A stretch of DNA of 64,000 nt. Source: Siphonodentalium dalli (Eukaryota > Mollusca > Scaphopoda > Gadilida > Siphonodentaliidae). The translations under genes and the position numbers were made by a program. Positions 46,940-59,704 of this stretch are shown one piece after another (the first letter of the stretch is position 1; every line of letters starts with the position of its first letter). Under the pieces are notes generated by a model. It worked only from the letters and a program-made list of their open reading frames with translations, ran no database searches and was not told where the DNA came from. The stretch is taken from positions 198,302,052 through 198,366,051 of the forward strand of contig CP136067.1 of assembly GCA_032622095.1 (NCBI GenBank), read 5' to 3'.

Positions 46940-47840
46940 GATCACAATGCGCGAAGCGCACGCAGTATATGTGCGCGAAGCTCACAAATGGGCTGCAGGC
47001 CCCTCCCCCGCTAAATAAAGGTTCCGAATTGAGCCAGTTTCAGTTAGTATAGATTAAGTAAAATATCTTGATTGTTGCGTTCCATATATGTGCATGCATA
47101 TACGTGGGTTGGAGAGATGATGGTGGGGGAAAAAATACAGTTTTATTGAAATAAAGTGTTCATACAAATGGGCCATGCAGTGCAGGGCGTGTGATCAATA
47201 GGCTGCATGTTGAATACAGGGTCCGTCTAAAATATGCTGAGAGCTCCCTATATGTGCGCGAAGCTCACGCAGTTTAAGATCATATAATGTGCGCGAAGCG
47301 CAGAAAGGGGGTGTAGGCCCCTCCCCCTCTAAATAAAGATTCCGAATTGAGCCTGTTTCAGTTAGTATAGATAAAGTAAAATATTTTGATTGTTGCGTTC
47401 CATATGAGCATGCATATACATGGGTTGGGGAGATGGGGGTGGGGGTAAACATACAATTTTATTGAAATAAAGTGTTCATATATACAAACGGGCCGCGCAG
47501 GGCAGGCGTGTGATCATTAGGCGACATGCTGAATACAGGTTCCAAAGGGGGTCCGTTCAAAATGTGCAGCAAGCTCCCGAATGTAGGCTCCTGAATTGAG
47601 TATGTTTCAGTTGGTGCATAGTATTTAAATAATATGCTGATTTTGTTTCGTTCAACGTGTGCATGCACATATGTTGACTGGGTGTGTAGAAATACAGTTT
47701 TTAGTGAAATAAAGTGTTCCAACGCGCATCCAGTAACAAAAACGTGAAGCATGACCATTCCATGTGTCCATGAACGCGGACACTAGAAAATAACAAAGAA
47801 AATTTATATACCCGTCATTTTGTGACGGGCAACCCCCTAG

Positions 47841-49593
47841 TCTATATATATATAAACCCGTCGTCTGTGTGTGTGTGTGTGTGTGTGTGTCTGTGTATAT
47901 GTGTGTGTGTGTGTAACTCGGTCACGCTTTTGACGCGGTTATAACTTTTAACCATGCGTCCAATGTGGCCCAAATTTGTACCACGACCTATAGTGTGTCA
48001 TAAAAGGTGACTCACCAAATTTCACGACGATTGGTCAAAGCAAACCTGAGATCTAACATGCTCCCCAAATACAGCATTTGCACTCAAGTATAGACACTAT
48101 TTCTTATGACGTTAGTCGAAATGACGTCATTGACGTCGAACGCAAACCAACACTTGCTTTGCTATTGTAGGCGAAACTTCCATGCGCTCTACCAAAGCGT
48201 TGTTGGAAATTAATGTGTCAGTTCAGGTTCAGTGTGAATTTAGGTAACGAATGTTGATTTTGTCGCGGAAGTGCATGTATAGTGGGGTGTAGAGTCAAGA
48301 CTCGAACGTTCTACCGTCGTTGTGAATGGGTGGGTGTAGTGGGGACCCAGGTGGGGTGCAGAGTCAAGACTCGAACGTTCGTCGTTGGGCATGGGTTCTA
48401 ATATGGTATTTTGATTCTATTTTAATTCGCCAGTTGGGTTTGAACATAAGTAAATAATGCTGTCTTTGATACGAAAGTTGTGCATTGAGTGTGGTATCGA
48501 AGGAGTACCGGTATACACGGAAGATGGCGAATGGACAGTCTGACCTCCCGCCAGTGGGATCCAGTGGGTACCGTGAACTCGCCACACCGATGCTAATTAA
48601 TGTTCTTTTAATCTTTCGGTTGAGTGCAAATCTGATAAAAGAATAAATGTTTAAAAGATCACAATGTGCGCGAAGCGCACGCAGTTTAAATTCATGTAAT
48701 GTGCGCGAAGCTCACTAAGGGGCTGCAGCCCCCCCTAAATAAAGGTTCCGAATAGAGCCTGCATGCTTCAGTTAGTAGGCCCAATAGATAAAGTAAAATA
48801 TCTTGATTGTTGCGTTCCATATGTGCCTGCATATATAGCCTACGTGGGTTGGGGAGATGATTGTGGGGGCAGAAATATAGTTTTATTGAAATAAAGTGTT
48901 CATACAAATGGGCCGCGTAGTGCAGGGCGTGTGATCATTATAGGCTGCATGCTGAACACAGCTTCCAAAGGGAGTCCGTTTAAAATGTGCTGCAAGCTCC
49001 CTATATATATGTGCACGAAGCTTACGCAGTTTAAGATCATATAATGTGCACGATGCGCAGAAAGGGGCTGTTGACCCCCCACCGCTAAATAAAGTCTCTC
49101 GAATTGAGCCTGTTTCAGTATATATAAAGTACAATATTTTGATTGTTGCGTTCCATATGTGCATGCATATACATGGGTTGGGGAGATGGGGTGGGGGTAA
49201 AACATACACTTTTATTGAAAAGTGTTCATACAAATGGACCGCACAGTGCAGGCGTGTGACAATTAGGCGGCATGCGGAATACAGGTTCCAAAGTGGGTCC
49301 GTTCAAAATGTGCAACAAGCTCCCGAATGAAGGCTCCTGAATTGAGTATGTTTCAGTCGGTGCATAGTAGTATTTAAATAATATACTGATTTTGTTTCGT
49401 TCAATATGTGCATGCGCATATATGTAGACTGGGTGCGTAGAAATACAATTTTATTTAAATAAAGTGTTCCAACGTGCATCCAGTAACAAAAAAAAAGAGA
49501 AGCATGACAATTCCATGTGTCCATGAAAGCGGACACTAGACAATAACAAAGCACATTTATATACCCGTCATTTTGTGACGGGCAACCCCCTAG
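47841..49593 (+). mobile_element. Helitron unit C
   Basis: It begins TCTATATATATATAAACCCG after CTAG and ends in hairpin plus CAACCCC CTAG. Compared with A and D it lacks about 90 bp in the middle (gtgaactc joined to gccacaccg). It shares the cggaagat(t/g)gcgaatgg variant with unit B. Confidence 0.85.
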
Positions 49594-51307
49594 TCTCTAT
49601 ATATAAAACCCGTCGTCTGTGTGTGTGTGTGTGTGTATCTGTGTGTGTGTGTATAACTCGGTCACGCTTTTGGCGCGTTTATAACTTTTCAACCATGCGT
49701 CCAATGTGGCCCAAATTTATACCACGACCTATCGTGTGTCATAAAAAGTGACTCACCAAATTTCACGCCGATTGGTTAAAGCAAACCTGAGATCTAACAT
49801 GCTCCCCAAATGCAGCATTTGCACTCAAGTAGACCCCATTTCTTATGACGTTAGTCGAAATGACGTCATTGACGTCGAACGCAAACTAACAATTGCTTTG
49901 CTATTGTAGGCGAAACTTCCATGCGTTCTACCAAAGCGTTGTTGGAAATTAATGTGTCAGTTCAGGTTCAGTGTGAATTTAGGTAACGAATGTTGATTTT
50001 GTCGCGGAAATGCATGTATAGTGGGGTGTAGAGTCAAGACTCGAACGTTCTACCGTCGTTGGGAAAGGGTGGATGTAGTGGTGTGCAGAGTCAAGACTCA
50101 AACGTTCGTCGTTGGGAATGGGTGCTAATATGCTATTTTAATTTGCCAGTTGGGTTTGAACATAAGTAAAGAATGCTGTCTTTGATACGAAAGTTGTGTA
50201 TTGAGTGTGGAATCGAAGGAGTACCGGTATACACGTGGGTAGGCGGTACCCAGTGGGTACCGTGAACTCAGTAAATTCGCCGGAACTCAGTTGGAGAAAG
50301 CACATTTCCGGGACAGGCCTAATAATAGGGCCTACAGTGTAAACAATACTGCCGACGCTAATTAATGCTCTTTTAATCTTTCGGTTGAGTGCAAATCTGA
50401 TACAAGAATAAATGTTTAAAAGATCACAATGCGCGAAGCGCACGCAGTTTAAATTCATATAATGTGCGCGAAGCTCACAAAGGGGCTGCAGGCCCCTCCC
50501 CCGCTAAATAAAGGTTCAGAATTGAGCCTGTTTCAGTTAGTATAGATTAAGTAAAATATCTTGATTGTTGCGTTCCATATATGTGCATGCATATACGTGG
50601 GTTGGGGAGATGATGGTGGGGGCAGAAATACAGTTTTATTGAAATAAAGTGTTCATACAAATGGGCCACGCAGTGCAGGGCGTGTGATCAATAGGTTGCA
50701 TGTTGAATACAGGGTCCGTTAAAATGTGCTGCAAGCTCCCTATATGTGCGCGAAGCTCACGCAGTTTAAGATCATATAATGTGCGCGAAGCGCAGAAAGG
50801 GGCTGTACATAGGCCCCTCCCCCTCTAAATAAAGATTCCGAAGTGAGCCTGTTTCAGTTAGTATTATAGATAAAGTAAAATATTTTTGATTGTTGCGTTC
50901 CATATGTGCATGCATATACATGGGTCGGGGAGATGGGGGTGGGGGTAAAAATACAGTTTTATTGAAATAAAGTGTTCATACAAACGGGCCGCGCAGTGCA
51001 GGCGTGTGATCATTAGGCGGCATGCTGGATACAGGTTCGAAATGTGCAGCAAGCTCCCGAATGTAGGCTCCTGAATTGAGTATGTTTCAGTTGGTGCATA
51101 GTATCTAAATAATATACTGATTTTGTTTCGTTGCGCATATGTGGACTGGGTGTGTAGAAATACAGTTTTAGTGAAATACAGTGTTCCAACGCGCATCCAG
51201 TAACAAAAAGGAGAAGCATGACCATTCCATGTGTCCATGAACGCGGACACTAGAAAATAACAAAGACAATTTATATACCCGTCATTTTGTGACGGGCAAC
51301 CCCCTAG
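49594..51307 (+). mobile_element. Helitron unit D, end of tandem array
   Basis: It begins TCTCTATATATAAAACCCG after unit C's CTAG. It ends with CCCGTCAttttgTGACGGG, CAACCCC and CTAG, followed by T (tatcctaataatg). The array as a whole is thus flanked by A and T, the usual Helitron AT target. It is most similar to unit A. Confidence 0.85.
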
Positions 51308-51440
51308 TATCCTAATAATGTAGAAACGATTGTTAAAGATTTTACTACTCTGTTAAAGATACGGGCGGCCTATCCTGTGGATATAGGTTTTAAATTAGTC
51401 ACATCAACTAAAACCTCCATAAACAGAAATAATATTATAT
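51308..51440 (+). pseudogene. Open peptide tail directly abutting the Helitron array
   Basis: Directly after the array a plus frame reads PNNVETIVKDFTTLLKIRAA, then YPVDIGFKLVTSTKTS, and stops at about 51440. Composition is protein-like, but no family was recognised. The 5' part may have been cut off by Helitron insertion; the sequence left of 42338 does not show an obvious continuation. Confidence 0.3.
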
Positions 51441-51573
51441 AATAGACAGATGTTCTTATACAAATCATAAATATCGTGTAGATTGAATGTTATTGTCAAG
51501 TCCGTACCATTGATTATGTAAACAAACATAAAAAAGTTACATTACGATTGTTTATATACAAACACTTCGTCCA

Positions 51574-51810
51574 ATGAAAATGTTCCGTTGCGCTGTGGAA
51601 TGCGTAGATAAAATTAAGTTTTTGGGCGCAATCAATAATCGCATTCAAATCACACCAAATTTTATTTTAATCGACCCATTCTACACGCTGTCAGTTCAGA
51701 GTGAAGCTAATCAATTGATTGGGAAAAGATCAGTCAGAAAACGTGTACATAATATAATTGTTCTCGCAAACAGATGCATATTTTTCAATCCAGTTAGTAT
51801 TGTCTCCTAA
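51574..51810 (+). other. Unrecognised 78-codon ORF
   Basis: The frame opens MKMFRCAVECVDKIKFLG and includes a basic KRSVRKR stretch. No motif, no splice evidence. Included only because it follows a possible truncated coding tail. Confidence 0.2.
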
Positions 51811-52750
51811 CCTATATATCGCGACCTGAGTTCCAATCTGTCCTAAGTACCGTTGTGGTATGAAACGTCCGTTGGTGTACCATTGGAACCGGAATTAAAT
51901 TCTCTACAAGATGGTCGCAACACCGAGGCGATGTCTCAAACAATAACGCCGTAAACACGGTTATTTATTGTCCGAAGTACGCGAAAGTGAGTTGTGTTGA
52001 GAACTGAATTGTTCCATCTGCTTTCATGCACATTGGGGACTGGAACCATAGTGGTCTATAACTCAAGTGGATATAATTTGTAAGTTCCATCTTGTTCTAT
52101 TTCAATATTGGCAATGTCAGAATCATTTTACGTATATGAGTCTTCTTGCCACATGGAACAATATGGATCTAGAATATGATCGAAGCCGATACCTTATCAT
52201 ATTTTAACAATAAAGATAGGTTTATATATAAAACTACTCCAACCTTCGCAATGCACAACAGGCTATAATATTGTAATTGAGTGGATGAATAATCACCCAG
52301 TTGCTTGGTGGCTATATTCCGTTTCGCAAACAAGGTTCATATCAGTTTTAATGTTACTATTCTATATTATTCTTGCATTGACATAACTGTTTAATTATTT
52401 TTGACATACATACATGTATATAAATCATCAGTCTTTCGACGTTATAAGTACATGTAGTCCCAACATGCCTATATAATATTTCCGTCAGATATCACTGTGC
52501 ATGTATAGGTGACACTCCACAGTTTCGAATGATCAGTAGGGGTAAATTTTTAATAAAATAGACTCATCACTATTGAACACCATGCCTGTGGTATATATAT
52601 TACGGACAGGTGAGTTATTGATTGATATATCTTTAATACCTCCTCTGTGGAGAGTCAGCTTATATACACTGTACACGTATAGAAAATATAATATATGCAC
52701 AAGGATACATAACAAAGTCAAGCGGAACACGTGCGAAAGAACGCATTGCA

Positions 52751-53413
52751 TTAGGAACGAATGCCCCGCATAACGTTGCACGCGTGCAGAAGGAACACAG
52801 CGGCGTCTACGATCAGTTCGCCGGAGTTACAACAGACATCTATCCATTCACACAGGGTAGTACTTCCTAGAAGTAGCGCCGTTAGGTTCAGACATGACAG
52901 GGATTGCAGGCGATCGAAAGCCCGGATCCCGAAAACGTCAATAATTCTCTCCAAAAAGATATCACGTAGATGTATCACAATACTTGCTTTGCAGGAGAAT
53001 AGCGCGTGGGTAATCTCATTGTCGTAAAATAAACCGCACTGAGCACAACACAGTCTATTTGGATATGTGGTTTTATTTAATAGAAGTGCCAGATGACGCA
53101 GCTCTCTCGATCGGTGACGGTTGTGCGAAAGCAGAGACCATATTCGCCAGGAAGACAGCGGATCGGCGTGGCATTTCAGAAATAAAGAGAGATCAGTGTC
53201 AGATGAAACAGAGTTTAACCATTCCAGTCTGTAGTGAGTTGCAACTGAAGATTTCACAAGTTTTTTCCATTCCATTTTACTTGGGAAGAAACCAGTATCC
53301 ATGTATTCTAGGAGAACATTGAGAAGGTCGTACTGGCGGAGCAAGGGCATGACATCTGCGACGAACCCAGAAGATTGTCGATTGAAGAAGACATATTGGT
53401 GCAATTTTAGCAA
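52751..53413 (-). pseudogene. LINE reverse-transcriptase C-terminal fragment (220 codons)
   Basis: The open minus frame has the hydrophobic/Arg-rich layout of a LINE ORF2 tail: WRIWSLLSHNRHRSRELRHL followed by LCCAQCGLFYDNEITHALFSC, with CxxC and HxxxxC intact, and ends ACNVMRGIRS. RT catalytic motifs are missing upstream, where the sequence becomes unrelated AT-rich DNA at about 53430. So this is a 5'-truncated copy. The tail differs from the fragment at 12776-13255, so at least two LINE lineages are present. Confidence 0.7.
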
Positions 53414-53429
53414 CGAATAAAAGTTTTTA

Positions 53430-56400
53430 AAAGTTACAGTGGAGAGAAAGTTGGCATTTTTTTATATTTGATCGTAGACACAGTGTTTTATCAAGATATA
53501 TAGGTGTGTTTACTGTGGTTTGTCTAGTTTTCCGGTCATTTTGGGGTGAATTAGCCCGATTTTGGTCATTTTTTGCATGAAAAACAGTGTTTTTGCAATG
53601 AAGACCAAGGGGAATAACTCTTCATATATAATTTTTTATACAAAAATTTGAAAGTCTTTAATGTGGCCATTCTAAGCATATATATATGGTTGGGACTATT
53701 TTTAACAATGATCAGAATAGTAACAACTGAAATAGCCTCAGGCGCAATTTTTAGAGATAGGGCCCAGAAAATGTGGAGTGTCACCATAACGTTCTGAATG
53801 TTTGCATTGTTTGATATTTTATTTATTGTCATTCCCGCTTCTATGACATACACCACTTTCATTTACAAATAAGGATGCACAGATGGATAATGGTTTGCGG
53901 AATCACCTCCACGAACAGTACCCCATTAATACGGATTGTTACTTTTCAACACCCTTATAATTTTCGATTTTATAGCGAATTTATTGTTGAAGGACATTCA
54001 ACACACGTATATTCATGAGACTTAATGCTGTTGCCTTGACGGTATATATCATTTAGCCGTTTGTCGCAATGTCCATGGGATCCATTTCGAGAAATTGAAT
54101 CACCCTATATGAAAGTCACCAGAACTACACGTACACGCACATGCATATACTCTATCAACTACTTTCTTGTGTCCGGTTTATTTGGAAAAACACCAGATCA
54201 TCTTGGGCGCCACAGTAGTGGATATATAACTCAGACTAATTAGAAAATTATAGTGTGTGCTTGACAGCATACTTATATTCTCAGCCCAAATTACTGACCG
54301 CTCATTTTGAAGGGATTCAATACATTCAGTCGTGCCAACAGAAACGTCAACATCAGCAATCAACTACCACCCAGCCTAGCCACTCCAAACACATGATCTG
54401 CCATTGTGTGAAGACTGCTATAATGTAGTACACCAACGCCACCCTTCCCCGACGAAAATATATCTTGAATGTTCATACAACGCACATCAACCGATAGATC
54501 ACATGTTGGTCCACCACACCATGCACATCAGAATAGAGTATATTGTAAATACAGAAAGAGTCAGCAAAGGCGCACATACATCAACTTGATCTTCATCACC
54601 AACGTACATCACTCGCTCCTCCCACGTTAATATTAAGTCATTACATAATTCCGTAAGCAACTCCATCCAAGCTTCATCCATCCCAGTTCCGTCTAAAGAA
54701 TAACGTAACAGACGATGCCACAATAACCATGCAGCTCCGTAATACGCGGTACATCTGCAATTGGAAGGGCGAAAACTTACTACACTCACAGGCACTATAT
54801 AAGAGCCACGCATGCGATAGACAATCGACAGAATGGAGAACACGGAACCAGCACCACATCTTACCCATGGATGTACAAATATATTCAGAAATTCAAGAAT
54901 GCACTCTTAACACAATCACAGGACAATACCAATAAGGCATAAAGAGCAACGAATTTAAAGGCCAACTTGAACATAGCCGACCTGACACTGGCCAAGGCAT
55001 GCATGTATCTACCGTGACCATCGATGCCAACAAAGGTTCGTGTACGAGGAGGTCGGTGAAATATTGCTGGCTCATATAAAGTTACACAATGTCACAATTC
55101 GTGTTAGAATAAGATCTTGACGGATATTATGTCTGGATTGGATGTCTCGAAACACATCCACAACAGGTCCTGGAGACAGCATGTACATTCGACCGATGCA
55201 TCCACAACCCAGAATGAGTAGTACACGACAACTATGTCACAACACTGCAGACAGCTACACAGCTTCGCACATCGATATGACCCAACAATATCCACTTGCT
55301 AAAACGAAACACGCCACCTATGGCATGTACATTGGTCTTAAGGACTGGCAAACACATTCTACGGAAACAAAATGCTGTTCTGAGACTCTGAACCACATTA
55401 CAAACGCCACAACACGATACACCCACGGGAAAACATTCTTCTGCAATATGGGCGCCTGCTATATTTCCTAGTACAAACAACGTTTATTGGCAAGTAAAAT
55501 ACTGATTGCTGAAATGCACGTTAGTGAATTTATGCAGGGAGGCAACGCAAAGGCTGCATACGTCAGCGTTCATGGGTTAATCGCACGAGGCGCTCGGGCA
55601 CCAAACATGAACTATGACAATAAAACCCAGCATACATATATAATCATACACATTGAACGTGGCATCAGCCTCCGAAGACACTCGCAGATAAGACACCGAA
55701 ATACGCGCCATGTATACATACACTCTTATAATCATGGTGTTAATTCAATATGAGAGCATATATACGCACGTGATTGATATATAGGCCAATGCGTCATGCA
55801 TTCGGCACACGAAATACATGTAACATCCTAGCTCACTCATACGGTGCATTACCGACCGCCCCAACGGCACATGCAAAACACAGCAATTTAGACCCACCAA
55901 AAAAATACAGCACACGACATGTGGAATACCGCGGAGCTTTGCAGACGTCGAACACTAGACAAGCATAATAACATAGCTGTTTGTCCCTTTCCGTTATCAG
56001 TGTCCATGTTATCCAAGGAGACACATTTCTATGAATATCTTTGCTTGTGGTATTTAAACTTCACTTGATACCGCAATAACTTGGGAGACCCCTCTCAGCA
56101 GCACATAAACAGCAACATACATGTACAGCGTCCCGAGTTAGCAAATATTCAACACTGTTACATGCTCATATAGGCTCTGGTCATCTTGAAATTATGTTTC
56201 TGTTTCCGGTAGGCGTTGTACGCGTATGTTGTGTATCAGATACATGTGAAGTGTCCATAGCCCACAATGATCCACATTGTCAACCGCCGACATCGCATGT
56301 CTCCGCGCCATGATTCAATGAAAGCATGTTTCCAAAGGACTGATTCCACCAATTGCTCATCGTCGGGGTTACTAATGTACGGATTACAATTTTAATCATA

Positions 56401-57400
56401 TACCTGCTTAAATATTGCAACAATAACATGAAATCAGTCAATCAAAGCACGCCACCCCCTTTCAGCGAACACACAGCGCTTCACACAGACACCGTCCAGT
56501 AATTAAAATACCACCAACTGTCCATGACATCAATTAGTCCAAGCATGGGTATGTTCGCCGCAATATGAGGACCCCGCGTCCGACACGTCGGATGCGAATT
56601 TTGTAAGGTCACCATCGATAGTTCTCTGCGAAGTCATGTTCCATGAACCGGCTCATGTACCACATAACATCAGCGGTAGGCACCCGGAATGGCGCGGATC
56701 GTCACTATATGGAGAGGTCAAAATGGTTCACAACATCAAACAATGTGCAATAGGTATTTAGCTACCTTCAATGTGCGATCGACAGCCCATTCCTGTTCCT
56801 CACAATAAAGTATCAACATTGGTACACACACAACAAAGCCAACCTAATCCTCACACTTTCAGGACCCAGCACTCGGAACGGAAATGAACACCGTACTGGA
56901 AAAGAATGAACTGTCGAATCAACAAACAATGACCCTCTCGCAACGAAAAAATGCATGAGAAACATTTCAGATAACACCCCTGATTAATCTAGACAAAAAA
57001 GTTAAATTTTGAAGATAGATTCTTACTGCAGCTTAGTTAGTAGATGCGCATACCAAGGTGTACATGCATATACACTGCTGATGTATATGCCAGCTAATAG
57101 ACATGAGCGTCTACATTGCAAGCACGTTTGTCAAAACGAGACCAACGCGTGTGCTCTTGGAACAATCGTAGCTGCCACAAGTTGTCCATGTTCAAATTGC
57201 CATTGATCCAAACAGGGACGCCCGCAGCACAGTAGATTGAGTGAGTAAACACTTTTGGATCATTTGACCACCTGTCCTTATTAGCAACGTGCATGGATTG
57301 CGCTATGGTAACCATGTAGCTCTTCGCGCTATTGTTGGAGGTCATGTGGCTGGAAGCTACTAATATGGTGTCCATTGATGAACACATTGATCGTATCCAA
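53430..57400. other. Interior of the 6.3-kb segment, no gene recognised
   Basis: The ORFs are 60-115 codons, overlap on both strands and show no family motif. Examples are the Cys/Val-rich minus frame 54499-54843 and the His/Thr-rich plus frame 55142-55471. Composition at about 54400-57000 is richer in CA/AC dinucleotides than the surroundings. A decayed transposase is possible but unproven. Confidence 0.35.
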
Positions 57401-58915
57401 ATATTAGCGTAGCCGCTGAAATGAGCATGTCAAAAGACCAACTTTAATGAATGGGGTGATAAATTGAGTTCATAATTCACCTGACACTTATATATAGCCA
57501 ATGTCCAATACGCAGGTATGACAGCTCCGTACATCTGGTAAATTAAACAACTTTGGTGAGTATACGTGAACTAACTTCGTACCAATTGCTGACGCAATAC
57601 ATTACTATGGTCTGCACGATATGTAAAGTCCATCTCTCGAGTAGTATTGTATTTACAGTGATGTTGGTACTCATGTAAATGCATCATGCTGGAAACCAAC
57701 ATGACCAAAGTAGTGTACTTGGGACAAATGGGGCTTCCAAAAGTGTAGAAAATCAATTTGTTATTCTGGTGAATAGAGTTTATAGTTTAACTCATAGTTG
57801 TCCTAAGTTCCAAAGTGATATATTTTTCGGAACATGGGACAACCTTGCCCTAAAATAGAGTTAAGGTCTGAACTGTCATTTAGTTCCATTTTGCTCTAAG
57901 TGCTAAATTTCACACCCTATGTCTACATTTCTCACAACTTAAGAGATATAACAGTCCTTTGCGGATTAGTCTTGATAAATTTAATAGCTAAGACATTAAG
58001 GAATCCAAAGATGTGAAGTTTTCCACTGTGACGGCAAACTTTGAAAATCGATTTACTCAAAATCATAAAAAGTGCACTTAGGAAAGGTTGGAACTCAGGT
58101 CGCGATATGGTAATACATACCAAATAAAGAATATTACGATGAATCGTATGGTGACTTGTAAGCGCACCAAATTGGGAGTTTTACAACCGACGTAAAGCGC
58201 GGGAATTTAAATAAGGAAATGGCGCAATATCGTGACTCCTCTTATAAACAATCCATTGCGCTTTCTGCGAGAAACCAAACAACAACGACATGTATTTTCT
58301 CGGACACAAGACGTGTTTTGTGAATAATATCGCATTCGTATGATCGTTAAGTTATACTATTAGTATATTCTTGAGGAAATTATCATAATTTGATAACGTT
58401 ATTTCTAAATTATAACCTACAACGGATGCCGCCCGTCCCTAAAATAATTGATGCTGATGCATGTATATCACTAAAGAAAGCGAAAAGGAAAAACCAAAAC
58501 TGAAACAAAGGCATTGGACATAAATGGTTTTATAAAGACCCTAAACAAATTGAGGACAACCCTATATTCAAAAGCATAACTTCTTCAGAAATATAGTAAG
58601 TTCCCAAATCATGCTTGGATCTTTCTTTAGATCTTAAACTTTATCCAAACTCAAGAAAACAGAAGACGAAATCATATGTATGAAATTACAATCCTTGAAA
58701 AATGATATACTCTTAAAACTGATAGATCTAGAACTGCTTAAGTTTGGGTTCTCTTTGAATCTATGACATATCCAATACACAATATACGTGGGAACTCAAT
58801 TAATTAATATACATGGCATAACTATTTTAAATCAATGAACGATGCCTACCTGGGGTGACCAAAACATAATTCAGGAATTGACCAAGCTGGAGATAGACAA
58901 TTTATTTTACTGAAT

Positions 58916-59602
58916 GGCTGCGGACACACGTATCACAGTAGTGATGGCATAATATGTGTGACAATTTATTACGGTGGAGTTTGGTGACAATTGGTCGTCA
59001 AAAGTATGTGCCACAGCTGGCTATATTGCCCACTGAGTTTCCGCACAATGAGTCGATTGTGCCAATTAACCCATTGCGTTTCACCAAGGTTGAACTCTAC
59101 TCATTACGATTTGCTACATTTTATTCTCTACGATATATATGATTGCATGATCGATCGTCCAGAATCGTGGTTGCCCGTGGCAATCCCTCGTCCACTCACA
59201 TATCATGCACGTATATTGTACGTTTTATTGAAATTATCTCAATGCATGTTTATCTACTTATATCAATTTCCTTGTAATAAGACAGTTCACCAATTGCGTT
59301 TTTTTTTTCACGACGTTTAGTTCTCCGAATAATTCCGCTAACAGTATCATGTGGGCCGATGAAGATGTGTCGGAACCGTTGAACGAAACGCAGCTGATGG
59401 AGAGTATCTGGAATAAACAACGCGAACTATACAAGGACCAAAACAAGAAAAAGGCGAATATGTGCGAATATGCAGCGGGCGAAATAGCCAGCTATCATAG
59501 CTATGGCATATTAATTATGGCGACCAATTGTCACCAATCTCCACATAAATAAATTGTCACACCTACTATGCCATCGCTACTGTGGTACGTGTGTCCGCAG
59601 CC
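58916..59602. mobile_element. Inverted-repeat DNA element (PIF/Harbinger-like), 687 bp
   Basis: GGCTGCGGACACACGTA at the left is matched in inverse at the right, and about 80 bp of inverted repeat follow, including GTGTGACAATTTATT and TTGGTGACAATTGGTCG, with a few mismatches. AAT lies on both sides as a possible 3-bp target duplication. It contains the MADF-like fragment at 59349-59552. Confidence 0.75.
59349..59552 (+). pseudogene. MADF/Myb-like DNA-binding domain fragment
   Basis: The frame contains LNETQLMESIWNKQRELYKD followed by QNKKKANMCEYAAGEIAS, which matches the MADF pattern LI..v....LY.kd...k..a...IA. PIF/Harbinger elements encode such a second protein, which agrees with the inverted repeats around it. 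The frame runs into the right inverted repeat and ends there, so only part of the domain remains. Confidence 0.5.
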
Positions 59603-59704
59603 AATTAGACTTAAATATATCTGGGAAGGAAATTTAGAAAAAAACATCTAATCACTAAAAGGCATGAAAGGCATGAAAGGCAGTGGCTTTCGACTGTCAT
59701 GACC

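Larger units (their letters stand above)
44065..47840 (+). mobile_element. Helitron unit B, interrupted by a 2-kb insertion
   Basis: It begins TCTATATATATC directly after unit A's CAAG and ends with the CCCGTCA/TGACGGG hairpin, CAACCCC and CTAG. Positions 44939-46939 are foreign sequence inserted between TTTAAAA and GATCACAATG, as judged from intact units A, C and D. Confidence 0.82.
51821..58107. mobile_element. 6.3-kb segment bounded by inverted repeats, possible DNA transposon
   Basis: The left end TATCGCGACCTGAGTTCCAA (51821) is matched in inverse at 58075-58107 (ttggaactcaggtcgcgata), and similarity extends to CTNTCCTAAGT. Extra TCCTAAGTTCCAA and CTAAGTGCTAAA motifs lie near 57800-57905. 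No transposase was recognised in its ORFs; the only identifiable coding sequence is a LINE fragment on the minus strand. Confidence 0.5.

Noticed and set aside
43373-51250. Minus-strand ORFs of 70-190 codons in the Helitron units
   Set aside because: The same frames recur in each internal 300-bp block with differing breaks and no Rep, helicase or other motif. They are by-products of repeats.
54061-57387. Host gene in 54-57.4 kb
   Set aside because: ORFs of up to about 115 codons occur on both strands without motifs or consistent splice junctions. I could not build a model.
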